A DNA stretch of 64,000 bases from Akanthomyces muscarius (GCF_028009165.1 NC_079246.1:3472001-3536000); one strand, 5' to 3'; positions 11,580 through 23,595 are shown, counted from the stretch's first letter. Translations and numbers: made by a program. The notes: generated by a model not told the origin, from the sequence alone.

Positions 11580-12815
11580 ATGAGCCTGCACAGTTTTTGG
11601 GCGGCCGAATGCGTAACCATAACCCCTTTGATGCACTTCTTCCTCGTGGCCAAGATTGGCCGCGAGTACTGTCCTCTCGTCGTCGTGGCCCAGTCGCCGC
11701 CCGATGACGGACAATGGATGGCCCTAAGGAAGGAGTTTGTTCTTGATAGAATAAAAGGCGTATACGAATGGCTCACCTCCACACAACGCCACTGCGGCCT
11801 GGTGGCCGAACTCGAGGCCGCCACAGACGTCTACGGCGGCGGCCGCGACAATGTCCCGGGCGCTGGTGGCAATGTGCGGGCGTCCCCCCTGCTGACGATC
11901 GAGCAAAAAAAGGCCCTGAAGAGGGATCCGCATCCCGCACGGTTCCCGTACCTTGCGCATTCGTTCCTGCAGATTATCAAGGACCGGCCCGTTCGTTCCT
12001 TGAATCTCCAACGGGAAGCAACCATGCATTGGGGATTGGCCCAGCTTGGCACCACCTTTAAATACGAGGATATGAGGAACCAGGCAGTCATATTCGACAT
12101 TACAGATCTTGACAACATCTCAATGGGCGTTCTTCGAGGCGAGCGCGCGGGAGGGCGAGAAATGTGCTTCGTGGAAGACTGGGCTGGAAAGGACCGTGTA
12201 GCACAGTTCGACGATAACTTTCCTCAACTCCCACTAATGGATCAAAGCGTCCAAAAAAGTAAGTTTCTGAGTCTCTCATGTCCCCCTTCCTTTGCTTCTA
12301 CCCCCTCGAACTGCGCCAAGCTCTTCGTTTGATTATTTGCTAACAAACCTACAGTGTTTTGGCCAATTGCCATGCAGGTACCGGAGGCGCCTCCCAAGCT
12401 TGCCGTTACGGATTGCGAGACACTCATCAATTTGATCCTGGGCGATGTATCCAATGACGGCTACATAGGTCTCGTGGATGTGTGGCACCTCACAGCCGGC
12501 GTGGTCGCCGCCGCGCTCGCCGACGGGTCTGTCCGAGAGGCGGTGGTCAAACTGGCCTTTTGCAGCGCCATCTTCTCGGGACCCAACGACCGTGCGGGCT
12601 TCGAGGCAATGACCTCTGCGATTCGCCACCTGCCGCGTCTGCGCAGCCTGTACATTGCCGAGCCGCCGCATCCGGGGCTCACGGTGCAGACCAGAGCCCG
12701 GGAGCTGGAGATTCAGCAGGCATTTAGGCGGGTGTTTCAAGCCTATTGCCCGCCGAACATCACGTTGGGAATGACTATCTACAGCTCTGAGTGTGCCAAT
12801 TGGCTACAATTGTAG
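11580..12815 (+). CDS. Unrecognised two-exon protein, paralogue B
   Basis: join(11580..12258, 12355..12815), 379 residues. The intron of 96 bases (GTAAGT donor, GCTAAC branch point, CAG acceptor at 12354) splits the codon after QSVQK in phase 1, and exon 2 resumes MFWPIAMQVPE. Exon 1 is related along most of its length to the gene at 3078-4090 (see its shared blocks). The C-terminal ~150 residues, absent from that paralogue, form a compact-looking soluble region (TDCETLINLILGD, ADGSVREAVVKLAFCSAIFS). No domain is recognised and there is no signal peptide. The reading frame, intron conservation between paralogues and clean stop make it a real gene. Function is unknown. Confidence 0.78.
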
Positions 12816-14178
12816 GTGCTCGCTTGCAGAGCCGCAGCCGGGCTGGATGGAGATGCGGTGTGAGCGGGCATGAGGAGAAAGGGAAATTGGAGAAGAACAC
12901 GTTAAATTGAAAAGGAGAAGAAAAAAGGCCCTGTACCTCAGTAGTCAGGAGACAGTTTGATAGTTGTCAAGATCATGTTATAAAACTATAGTGCTCACTG
13001 TTGGTTGTGACGCCAAGCATCTGTCGTGCGGCGTAGGTTTTTTGTGTACTTGTTTTTCATCATCTTGCGATACATAAGAGCTAGCAAGTCCACGAAATCA
13101 CAATGGAGCTTTACATCTTAGCAAGCGCTGGATGCTCTGATTGAGATCTTGTAGAAGTGCCTTCCCCGTACGGCCAACACTAGCTTGACGACACCACTCC
13201 TACGTCGTCCCCGCCGTTGCACCCCAGAAACAGCGCAGTGACGAGCATACGCGTCAATATCGTCGATAATTCTCTTTCTAATCCAGGGTCATTCATCTCA
13301 GCCTGGTCCTCAACACGTCTGCTTCCATTAGCGGCTCACACACACACACACCACCTAAGTCATAGCCATCTGCAGTGATGATGAAGATTATCGCGACTCA
13401 TCACTCAGCCATGGACACGCTTTCCACCACATAGTCCAAGTCTGGTTCAAAGTGGGGTTTCATGTAACAGCAAGCTCACGTTGTGTACAGATGCCTCGTC
13501 TCTGCTGGCACTGCCAGCTACCCGGCCATCTGGCGGCTTGTCCCGCGCGGCGTGGCATAGACACACTCACCTTCATGATCTTTTCGATGCTTTTAGCGTC
13601 ACTGACAAAGTAGATATTTTCGTGAGAGGACATGCTGCTCACACGGTCCTAACCGCCTTAGGGTAATTACCAGAGTAGGGCAGTATGTAGTTTCCAATTC
13701 GGACTAACGCTCAACTTCAAGTTATTTAGATCTGGCCGCGACGCATCGCCTTCCAATTAAGCATAACAGAGCTGGGCACGGCTTGAAAAAAATGAGAGAC
13801 TTTAAGTGATTCCACACATTTATTATTTTGTTGCTGTTTTTCTTCACGTTCTTTCTCGCCGCTCACATCGAATGATACTCGCCAGGTTCTCCGCTACCCT
13901 GTACTGTCAGCGAGCGTTGCCAGGTCAACCACGACACTACCGCTTTGGGCCACTCCGCGCCGCAATAAACAGCACAATCTCATTCACGGTCCTTTCCAAC
14001 CACTTTTCCGTGCAAGGTTTAGCAGCGATGAAATAAAATTACAGCGGGCTCTTGACATTGCAAATCTAGCATTATTTGATTATCCATTTTCACTTCTTCT
14101 GCATCTTCTGCCGAAAACACCACTTGCCCGCTCACAACCATCCGACTACCTTGCCAGTTGGGCGCTGCTACGCAAACA
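12816..14178. other. Intergenic region with a CA microsatellite
   Basis: About 1.4 kb with no supported gene. A short (CA)n tract lies at about 13336-13351. The last ~150 bases before 14179 probably hold the kinesin promoter. Confidence 0.45.
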
Positions 14179-16687
14179 ATGGACGCTCCCGCCCCCAAGA
14201 CATCGCAAAACCTCTTTGAGGTCTATCTGCGCCTGCGCCCGCCCCCTAGTGCTGCTGCCGCTGCACAGACCGAACGAGTCCTCACCGTCGAGACGCCCGA
14301 GCAGGACGGCGTCAAGCCCAGCCACATCACACTCAACCCGCCGTCGGATCGTCGTCGCGCGATTGAGCGCTTCGGCTTCACGCAGGTCTTTGAGGAGACG
14401 GCATCGCAGCTCGATGTATTCTCTAGCACCGAGATTGTCGGCATGGTGGAAGGCGTGCTGGCGCCCAAGGGCGGCGAGGGGACGGACGCTGTCGTCGCGA
14501 CTCTTGGCGTGACTGGCTCCGGAAAGGTATGACGATGCAGTTGTGATGATGCTACGGGTAGGAAGCTTGCTAACAATGACAGACACACACTATCCTCGGT
14601 TCGAAAACGCAGCGTGGCCTCACGCAGCTCGCCGTCGACGTCGTCTTTCGCTCCATCGGCCCCAGCATGCTCGACGCCGCCTCCTTGCCCGCCATCATCG
14701 AGTCGCTGCAAGCCTGCGATCCTTCGGAATCACCGCTCGTGGCGGCACCGCAGTACCTCGAGACAGTGTTTGCCGACCACTCGCAGTTTTCGCGCGCCAA
14801 CTCGCGCGCCGCCACGCCCATGATTGTACGAACCCTGCCTTGCGCGTTTCCCGAATCACCATCATCACCACCAGCACCACCACTGCCAAGACTGTCGAGA
14901 CTGCCGAAGCCGTAGTGCCGCTCCGCGCAGCCGACTACTTCTACGTGTCTGCTCAAGAGCCTCTCCAAGCGACCAGACCCGGTCTACATGGCCCTCACCG
15001 CCACCGCCCGCAGCAAATCCAGCACCCGTGCCCAAGCTAACAGCATCCAGGGCGACTTTAGCTCGAGCGTCATGTCCCCCGCGCCGCCGCGTCGCAACCT
15101 GCCCCCGATGCCGAATGCGCTCCCGAAGCAGCCCGATGTGAGCGGCGTCCTCGTGCCGTGCGACACATCGGCCGAGTATGTAGTGGTTGTGTCCATGTAC
15201 GAGGTCCACAACGACCGCATCTACGATCTACTCACGCCGGCGACCAAGAACGCTGCTACAAAGGAGTTTCGTCGCCGGCCACTCCTGTTCAAGTCGACGG
15301 AGCTGTCGCCGGACCGTAAGGTTGTGGCTGGTCTGCGCAAGGTGGTCTGCACCACGGCCAGGGAGGCCCTGCTGGTCCTCGAGGCTGGTCTTCAGGAGCG
15401 TCGTGTCACGGGCACCGGCAGCAACAGTGTGTCGAGCCGCAGCCATGGTTTCTTCTGCTTTGAAGTCAAGAAGCGTCATGGTGGTCGACGGCCTGGCCCG
15501 TGGGGCGGCAGCAAGCTTACTGTTGTTGACTTGGCGGGCAGCGAGCGCGCCCGAGAAGCCAAGACCGCCGGCGCCACGCTTGTCGAAGCTGGCAAGATCA
15601 ACGAGAGTCTCATGTATCTAGGACAGTGCCTGCAGACGCAGAGCGAGCTTGGAACCTCGACCAAGGTATGATGATTGTACCATTTTTGTGAAGAAGAAAC
15701 TGACTTGTGTAGCCCAACGTTGTCCCATACAGACAGTGCAAGCTGACGGAGCTTCTCTTTTCCAACTCTTTCCCTTCACATACCAGCCCGCACATGCCGC
15801 GCCGTAATCCGCAGAGAGGTGTCATGATTGTGACAGCCGACCCGACGGGCGACTTCAACGCGACGTCTCAGATTCTCCGCTACAGCGCCCTGGCTCGCGA
15901 GGTCACCGTTCCGCGAATCCCGTCCATCACTGCCACGATACTCGCCAACGGATCCGCAACGGCAGGGAACGGTGCACGCTCCATAAGCCCTATTCAATAT
16001 CACAACCAACGACCGTTTGTCCCTGCTGGTGGCTACGGCAGCTACCGCAACCACACGCCCGTCGACGACCGCGCCACCATGGAGATTGCTGCGCTCGAGA
16101 TTGCCCGACTCAGCGATGAGATTGACCAGATGCGCGCCGAGACGGACGCCCATATGGAGGCACGCTTCACCGCCGAGGCCCATCTCCTCAGCATGGAGGA
16201 CCGCCTGATTGACCTTGAGGCGGCCATCCGCGACGAGTGCGCCGCCGAGTTTGAGCAGACGTTGATGCTGGAGCTGGCCCGCTTCAAGACCAGTCTTGCG
16301 CTGGAGCAGGAGCGCAGCGAGGAGCACTGGGACCGCAAGGTCGACCTGCTTGAGCGCGGCCTGGACAATGCCGACAGCGGTGACGAGTACAACAAGGAGA
16401 ATGTCCTGGTTGAAGACCTGTCTCAGGAGGTGGAGCGTCTGCGCCGAGAGAATGCAGTGCTGAAGCGCGAACTGGCCGGTCGCAGCCCGACGAAGCGCAA
16501 GCCGCTCGAGGAGAGGGATGATTTCTCGCCGGCGCCAGAAGCGGTGATGAATAACACCGGAAGCGTGTCGAACTTGGGCAAGAAGCTGGAGCGCATGCGT
16601 GTGAACGGGGATAGCGGCTCGCGGTCGGCTAGTGGTGCGAGCAATGGCAGCCCGAAAAAAGTGCGCCGGACGGCCAAGGCGACGTAA
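14179..16687 (+). CDS. Kinesin motor protein (kinesin-6-like)
   Basis: Probable join(14179..14526, 14583..14825, 14931..15665, 15713..16687), about 766 residues. The motor domain is N-terminal. The P-loop GVTGSGK-THT is split by intron 1 (residues ~110-119). Switch I is NSVSSRSH, switch II is VDLAGSERA, followed by INESLMYLGQCL and VPYRQCKLTELL. A charged, Glu-rich coiled-coil stalk follows (about residues 540-690) and a basic tail ends KKVRRTAKAT. Between P-loop and switch I there is a long insert, which together with the sequence suggests the kinesin-6 group (microtubule motors of the spindle midzone); the subfamily is tentative. The second intron is the weak point: the frame is open across it except for TAG 14913-14915, so either 14826-14930 is spliced out (GTACGA..GCAG) or a shorter variant ends at 14915. 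Confidence 0.88.
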
Positions 16688-16970
16688 CTGTAGTGCTCGT
16701 GGAATGTGTACAAACTTGCGTGATTGGATAAGCGGCGCTTGGCGTTTTGTCTGGTTCGGCAAAGGGGGTTTATACCTGCATGGATGTTGGAGAAATGGTT
16801 TAGATGTGCGTCTTTTCTTCTTGATGATTGAGTTTAATGGTCTTTTTGAGTAAACAATACCCGCTGTATTTTAGTTTACTGCATTTTTACGTTTATTCAC
16901 TTATGCCTGTTTGACCAATTCGTGATGGTTGATTCTTTATATTTTACAGTTTATTTTCTATCACTTTTGG

Positions 16971-18013
16971 CTAATGGTCGTGATCATGCCCCGCGTGGTC
17001 TTGCTGAAAGTCCTCCTCGCTCGCGGCCGCCACAAACTCTCTCGTCACATTATTCAGCTCAAAGAAGAGATCCGGCATGCGCACCTCCTGGAAGCCCACC
17101 GGCCTTGTCACATTCCGACCCCACGCCACGGGCACAGCATGCTTCTCCTGCCAGTCCGCAATGTCCTCGAAGCTGCGACACTTGTGGTTGACGTCGAAGT
17201 CTGGCCACGGGTGGTGCTGCGACTCGAGCCATTGATACGTCACGATGTCGAGACTGCCCGCGCACATGATGTTTTTGAGCAGAATGTCGGTGCAGTGCGA
17301 GACGTGGATCCAGTGCAGCGGGCGGTACGGCTCGCTGTGGACGGTGGCGTTGTGGTCGTACGCCTTCCACGCCTGCTGCCGCAGGAGATTGAGGCAGTGC
17401 ACCTGGTGGAACATGTCAATCTGCGCCATGTAGGCGTCATCGCCGAGGCCGTAGGATGGCGGAAACTTGACGCTCACGGCTGGTTCCTTGCCGAGACGGA
17501 GGAGCTCGGCCTCGGTGATGGGGAAGACGCGAATGTCCTCGAGGGCTTGCCAGTGGTCTTCGACGGTGGCGGAGGGCGTCATGAAGCTCCGGAAGGGGTC
17601 GCTGGCGTTGTGTGTCCAGAGGGCGCCGCTAACGACGGAGTCGTGGGAGCGGAGCTTGATGCTGTCCCATACGGGGGCTAAAAGAAGTGTCAGTAAAGGT
17701 TGGGGGCAACGAAAAGGATATTCATGAGCTCATGTCGACGGAGCACGAGCTCATCGTATGGATGCGTACAGTAGAAGGATGTGCGCTTCATCATCTCGAG
17801 ATTAGAAGGGTGGCTTTGGAGGTAGCCAAGTGTGAAGAAGCCGAGGGAGGCGCAAAAGAGTGCGACGTTGAGAGTCGGCCATAGTCGTGATCGTATTGTC
17901 GGTCGTGGGTAGTGGTGCTCGTGAGCTTCGGAGAGGAGGTTCTCTGTTGAGCTCGCGTCGGTATCGGAGCTGACTTTTTCGTAGCGCATCTTGTCGCTGA
18001 GCGACTTGAACAT
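16971..18013 (-). CDS. UstYa-like protein (DUF3328)
   Basis: complement(join(16971..17677, 17770..18013)), 316 residues. The intron of 92 bases (GTACGC..TTTTAG) joins TSFY to SPVWDSIKL in phase 1. There is a single N-terminal membrane anchor (TLNVALFCASLGFFTLGYL) followed by a lumenal domain with the two family signatures HxxHC: FHQVHCLNLLRQ and HVSHCTDILLKN, the presumed metal-binding residues. Members of this family catalyse oxidative steps such as cyclisation or halogenation in fungal peptide and other secondary-metabolite pathways, acting in the secretory membrane system. The C-terminus is His/Asp-rich (HAGHDHDH). No biosynthetic core gene lies next to it, so its substrate cannot be inferred. 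Stand-alone family members are common in fungal genomes. Confidence 0.85.
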
Positions 18014-21000
18014 GATGCGAGGCGGGAAGTAGATGCAACTGGGCCAGGAACAAAAGAGGACGTAGAATCAAAGAAAATGGCCTTGGGAAAGGCGAGAATA
18101 CCAAAAGATTTACTCGTTGAATAGATTGCAAAGGCGACTCATGGATGCACGTAAATACGAAACCCAGCTTCGGCGAACAAAAGACCCCGCGCAACTCGGC
18201 CTCGAGCTGAACAAACTACAAGGCGTACACTAGTTAGCCCGAACCATTGCCCCCACGATGTTTTGTCTCGTATTGCTGAGTGCCGCTCGATGCGGAAAGC
18301 CCAATGCCCGACAGCGGGATCCTACCCAAAAGTTCCTTTGGCTCTATCCGTCAGTTTCACGGAGTATTCAAAAACAGCCAATGAGACGGATGATAACACA
18401 AAAAGCATCAGCATGGCTAATTATATGCCGGCCCCATCTGGGAGCTGACAGCACCAAGCCTCATCCCACTTACACCAGAGAACCTGCCTGATAGGGCTTG
18501 GCGCTTGAGATGAAAGCGGCAAGCTCCGAGGCGAGGCGCCTAGCCACACAGAGGGGCGTGGTATCGCCCTGTCAGACGATGGATGAAATCAGCAGCTTTC
18601 CTGCAGGGTGAATTTATTTCGTGGGGTAGTCGTCGGTTGTCAGAGACTGAAGGCAAGTCTTAGGCGAGGCGAGCTTTTTCGACAGCGGTTGGCTTTTCAA
18701 TTGCCCAAGCTGTCGTGATTTTTGGAGAAATATGTATCAATATATGCCCAAGGGGAAGACTGTGGCGGCCAAGTGATGTTTCTCCGATGTGGCACGATGG
18801 AACACGCCTCGTTGCGGCCAACCCCACAAGGTGAAGATTGTCAACGAAGCGCGCACAGCGGCCTTTCATGATTGCGGAAATCATGGATGACATGCCGGAA
18901 TTCTACGTTGTTCTCTGGGAGACGCGCGTAGCCGAAAACGACTGCAATCTCGTCGTCTGAACTGACAACGAGCGTGCATTTTTCTGCAAAATCTCGCCGT
19001 CGCAGTTCCTCCGCTCCCCTCTGGTTAACAAGGTTACGGTACCGTGTTTTTATAAATGTTTTGATACATTGCTCGGCCCCGCGCACGCAAAAAGGAAAGG
19101 CGAAGCCCAACAGAAGCTGGCGCATGCTCGCACATCACCCCCTCCGGCGGCACTCTTCTGTCAGCTGCATGGTGTTGTTCGCGAAAGAGACAGACTAGCG
19201 GGTATGTTGTTTACCTGAATCGACAGTAAAGGCGTCTTGTCAGGAGCGAGGGCGGAGCAGAACCCCGCGGAGCTAAGGAGGCGGTGGGTGACGCAGACCA
19301 GCGACACGGTTAGGCGCTACGTAAGGGGGCTATTGTTTGCGGTGATGCAAAAGCTGGGACTGACTTGATTGACGAGGATGGTGATGCGTGGCTTGTGGAG
19401 TTTCGTGGAAGTTGTACGGCGGGTTGGGTGGATGAGGATAAGGCTGGGACGGTGGAGGGTGGCTTGCAGGGGCTGGCGAAGATTACGAGCATTCTTTCGT
19501 AATGCTTCAAGAGCTCATTGTTTTGAAGAGACGCGGTGGATGTTTGGGCAAGTTTCGCTGCGATGTAGTTGTGAGCATGTCCTGTTCCGCGCGTTGCTCG
19601 TCATCCGACACCTGGTTCAACTGACTCGTCATGCTTGTCGGTTTCACAGCATCTTCTCGGCTCAACAATTGGACTAGGCACAGCTGTGTTCGAATGCATG
19701 TTACAAGTATCGATTACCAATAGTATCTTCAATTTTCCTTTTCGTTATGAAATGGAGGGTCGGATTGCGGCTGCCGGGGTTTGCGCGGGGTTGCCCAGCA
19801 CCACACAGCATTGCAGCGTCGGGCTAGTTATTCTGGGGTAGTCAGGGCAGTTTCCTTGGCTGAATAAATGAATAGATAAAAGCACTATTCTTGGTACCTG
19901 CCAATTTAGTCTAGGCGGCGCATCAACGAGGCGTTTTTAGTGCATGCAGAATCCCAAGGAGGAGCGGAAAGGCGAACGGGGCACGAGTAAGCACAAGCTG
20001 AAGCCTGGCTCGCGAGGGGCGCGATGCCGAACTATCCACGCCACTGATGCGTCTTCTAGGGCTGCTATGGGACGCTTCTGCGTCTGGAACCTTGCTTGTG
20101 TGTATCACAATATTTAATTTGTGCTAGGAGGACGGTGTCACGGAGACAACGCCTGGCATCTGAACTAGCACAGAGTCAGCCAAACTTGCAGTAGAGTACA
20201 CTAGCCAAAATCAACGTCTGTATGCAAGATGCCTATTTGATTGTGCCCACTGCTGTATTTGTGATTTTCAAACAGATAGACCACTGATAACTGCTTCTAT
20301 TGCTCTCGACGGTAGCAGAGTGGAACATTCACAGGGCTGCCCACCACCTGAAGGCGGCTGAGACCCAGACTTACACTGCCCCGAAGGATCCTGTATGCGT
20401 CGATGTTTGATAACAATACAACGATAAAACTGGTTGGCAAGACGATCCCTGGCCCTGGTGTGGACTTGTAAAACGAGGCCAATCTTCAGCCAGCTTGCCT
20501 TGCATAGCGTCCGCCCCGCGGCCTCGTCATAGTCGTGCGTTTCTCCATAGTAAGACGATTCCTATCACGTCCCGGCCGTCGTTAAGATTGTCTATCGGCG
20601 CCGCTCATACGTGGAATCGACTTGGCGCCCGCCCCGTGAGACGTGCCGTGTGGGGGTTCTTGTTTAGGCAAGCCACTGCGCCGGGCGTGCGGAGGAGCGG
20701 GCGTCTAGACCCTGTCTAGCCCAAGAGAATGAGGCTGACAAAGGGGCGTGATTCTGCAAGCCTTGAAATCTATAGGAAACGCAGTAATTCTTGCCGCAAA
20801 CTGGAGGGGGCCGGCGACGCGTCTGCAGCAAGCCACCGCCCCCCTTGGCTGTTCGAGAGCGACTTGCACCGACGCTACGCGGCGACCGGAATTGTGAAAG
20901 GGAGTTCGGAAACTATCGAGGGGGACTTTTGTGGTGGCGTAAATCCGGCCTGCTCTAGGAACGGAAGGCGCTTTCTTTTTAGCTGTCAAGCGTGTCGTCT

Positions 21001-21036
21001 GAGAATAGAAAGCCTTGCGCGCTCGACGGGACCGTG
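18014..21036. other. Intergenic region, no gene supported
   Basis: About 3 kb between divergent genes, with only short unassignable frames. An open frame on the minus strand at 18841-19125 (94 codons) has no recognisable content and no promoter context. No repeat or RNA gene was recognised. Confidence 0.4.
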
Positions 21037-21043
21037 TATATAA
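21037..21043 (+). promoter_or_regulatory. TATA box of the small secreted peptide gene
   Basis: TATATAA, 97 bases before the ATG at 21140, with a C/A-rich leader in between. This spacing is usual for strongly expressed fungal genes. Confidence 0.6.
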
Positions 21044-21139
21044 GCACTGCTTCCCGGGACGGTGAGTCGTGCTCGTATCACACAACCAAGTACCACTCAA
21101 TTTACATCCATTTTTTTCCCTCAAAAGAAACTCGCAAAA

Positions 21140-21325
21140 ATGCAGTTCACCAAGATTGCCAGCTTCGTCGCCCTTGTCGGCGCCGCCTTTGCCGCCCCTA
21201 CCCCCGAGCCTGTCCAGCGTAAGTCGTCCACGCATTGTCCATTGGCTTGCCACCCACAAACTAACAAGTTCTCAGCCTGGGAGGGTTACGGCCGCGCTCA
21301 CACACTCAAGATGGCTCAGGACTAA
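21140..21325 (+). CDS. Small secreted peptide precursor, 42 residues
   Basis: join(21140..21218, 21276..21325). Exon 1 encodes a classic signal peptide (MQFTKIASFVALVGAAFA, cleavage expected near residue 18-19), followed by APTPEPVQ. The intron of 57 bases (GTAAGT donor, CTAAC branch point, CAG acceptor) is in phase 1. Exon 2 adds the mature part PWEGYGRAHTLKMAQD and a stop. The gene has a TATA box and a good start context (CAAAAATGC). There is no cysteine, no dibasic repeat and no GPI signal, so it is neither a hydrophobin, a classic effector nor a tandem-repeat pheromone precursor. Function is unknown. The combination of TATA box, signal peptide and consensus intron argues that it is a real gene, although a truncated remnant of a longer secreted protein remains possible. 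Confidence 0.65.
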   Translation: MQFTKIASFVALVGAAFAAPTPEPVQRKSSTHCPLACHPQTNKFSAWEGYGRAHTLKMAQD

Positions 21326-21719
21326 GCCAATGAATTCTCATAAACTATAAATGCACAATAGACATCAAGTTGCGAGAAAGAAACAAGTCACCATTAATCT
21401 CGTGACAAAGCTGCGCTGAAGTGACACGGTGTTGTCTGTAACAGGTTTGTCGCATGTGACATATTCAAGCTCATCATGACTTCACCCACTGCCGTTCTTG
21501 ACTGTTGTTGATTACTGGGTACGTCGTCTGTCTTGCAATCACTCACTAGTTTCAGCGGTAGCAAATAGACTACGTTCAGGTGACGAGCGCCTATACATTC
21601 ACCACATGGTGTCAACCGCCCATATTGAAAACTAACCCAATAAATCCAGTCAACGCCTTTCCATCCTAGCCAGCTAGACCTAAATACTAGACTAAATTAC
21701 CCAAGAGAGCGCAAACTTA
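21326..21719. other. Intergenic, convergent 3' regions
   Basis: About 0.4 kb between the stops of the secreted peptide gene and the minus-strand gene ending at 21720. Nothing else seen. Confidence 0.5.
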
Positions 21720-22530
21720 TTACCTTTTCGTGGTCTTCTGGCTTTTGGCATCCCATTCTTTCGCCGCATGCGCCCCAAATAGCGCCTTCCCCGCAAGACT
21801 CTTTTCGTAGTACACGTTGGCTTCAAAAAGATCAACAATCAACGGCCAGTGCTGAAAGCGCTCGATAATCCCGTCGAGGATGGTCAAGGCGACGTCACAC
21901 TTTCCAGCCTTTCTCAGGGTTTGGGCCTCTGCTAGCTTGTTCTCGGTCCATTTGAATTGTTCCAAAGTGTCGTAGCCGTCGAGACCGGCGGCTGCCTTTT
22001 CGGCAGCTGCGAGAGCCGCTTTTCTTTCTCTCCTGGAGCTGATTGTTAGCCGGTTACTGTACAAAAGTGATAAAGTGTCTTGGGCTGTATGCTAAGGTGT
22101 GCTAGTCGTGTAAAGGGAGCTGTTGTGAGTTGGCAGCAACGCTCTGAATAGCGCAAGCTAATCATAATCAAGAGAATTCAAAGGAAACTTACTCTTCCGC
22201 TTCGGCCTTGCCTGCAGGGGTCGCCAGTAACTTCCTGTTGTAAATCTCTTTAGCTTTTTCCGCACCAGGATGTCCCATTGCTCTCAATGCTTTGGTCTTC
22301 GTCCTCAGTATGCCCACCTCCAAAAAATGGAACTCAGGCCAGACCTGTATGCGCGTCAACATCTCTTCTGCAAGTTTCACCACAGCGGGCCAGTTCGGGT
22401 TCGGGTTCTCGTCTGCAGAGCCGGCGACGAGGTCGTCGTCGTTCGTCTTGATCCACTCCCACCGTTCATCTGTCGGGACTGCTTTGAGCTCCTCCAACCT
22501 CTCTCTGACTTCAAAATCGTCGTTAGCCAT
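21720..22530 (-). CDS. Small helical protein, function unknown
   Basis: complement(join(21720..22032, 22193..22530)), 216 residues. The intron of 160 bases is bounded by GTAAGT (22192) and CAG (22033) and joins AEAE to ERERKAALAAAE in phase 2, so the charged helix continues smoothly across the join. The predicted protein is almost entirely helical with TPR-like pairs (WPAVVKLAEEMLTRIQVWPE, then KAGKCDVALTILDGIIERFQ) but I cannot assign a family. There is no signal peptide or membrane segment. The intron is long for this window. A cytoplasmic scaffold-type role would be a guess. Confidence 0.72.
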
Positions 22531-23595
22531 TTTTGGTTGGTGTGTTGCGAACTGTTATTAGTGATAAGTGAGTTTGTATGTGAACAGTTGTTGGAGATGT
22601 GAGGGAAGCGAAAAGTTGTCGATGCTGTTATGATATTTGTCTGGAAATTTGGCGACTCCCTCAACTTTAAATACTCAAGAGGTGTACTGTAGCGCTACAG
22701 TTGAAACAACCTGAGATGATTCAGTCATCTTCATGGCGCCTTGTGTATCATTGTTCCCGTGGCCTTTGGTGATGCTGTCAAATCACCTTTGCCGCGCGCA
22801 CAAGAATAAAAACCTTTTGACAACTCTTTTATTCTCGCTACTCACTTTTCAAGGCTATTTCATTGTTTGTGCCATTTGTTTAAAAGAGCCACGCGTGGCG
22901 GGCGAGTGGCGGGCGAGTGGCGGGCGACGTTGGTCTTTGTGCTGCGCTCGGAGCCGAAGCCGCATCTGTTGCGGGCGCTGGGTTGTCGGGGGTCGCCAAA
23001 GACCAAGTTACATTCATTGTTCTGCGTCCGCTTTTACACTGCTTTCATTCTATTGATATTTACAAGCAACGCCAAGTCTATCGGCCATCTTTGTACTCGG
23101 TTTCGAAACAGAGTTGCTCATTGTTCAGCGGGGAAACTGCGATTACAACCCGGTAAAGAAGCTATAGGGCCATGACGCGCACCCGGCAGCCGCTAGATGC
23201 AGGTACCGATTTAGCATGCGCTCGCCGGCACCGACCAATTCCTCGGCCGGGATAGCTTTTCGCCCGCAACACCGCAAATCCTCGCAAAGAAGAATCACAA
23301 GTAGATCATCAAATCGCAGTAATACTACTCTTGTCAGACAACTCTTCACAGAAAAGTTGCAAGGCAAATTGCGCTTTGAATTGCTCCACGCCGGCGGGGG
23401 AGACCAGGCGCAATTGGACCGAGGCTCCCCTCCCGGCCGGAAGTGGGGGATCCGGCTCGGCCCTGTCTGTACATGTGCGACTAGCCGAGTCGCGGCGATG
23501 AAAACACCAGCAACGGAATCTCTTTTTCCAGCTCTCCATTCCAAACCAATTTCAACCTCGACCTAATCAATTCTCCGCCAACACCTTCCGCCACC
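22531..23595. other. Divergent intergenic region
   Basis: About 1.1 kb serving as 5' region for both flanking genes. It contains a three-copy 11-base tandem repeat (22895-22927). No gene seen. Confidence 0.45.
22895..22927. repeat. Tandem repeat, 3 x 11 bases
   Basis: Three exact copies of GTGGCGGGCGA in direct tandem in the intergenic region. Confidence 0.85.

Noticed and set aside
15776..16762. Long minus-strand frame (328 codons) opposite the kinesin tail
   Set aside because: Antisense of a coiled-coil coding exon with third-position G/C bias; no promoter or domain.
16971..21325. A ribosomal-peptide (dikaritin-like) cluster made of the UstYa-type gene and the 42-residue secreted peptide
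   Set aside because: The peptide has no tandem cores, no Lys-Arg sites and lies 3.1 kb away; no other tailoring gene is present. Proximity alone is not enough.
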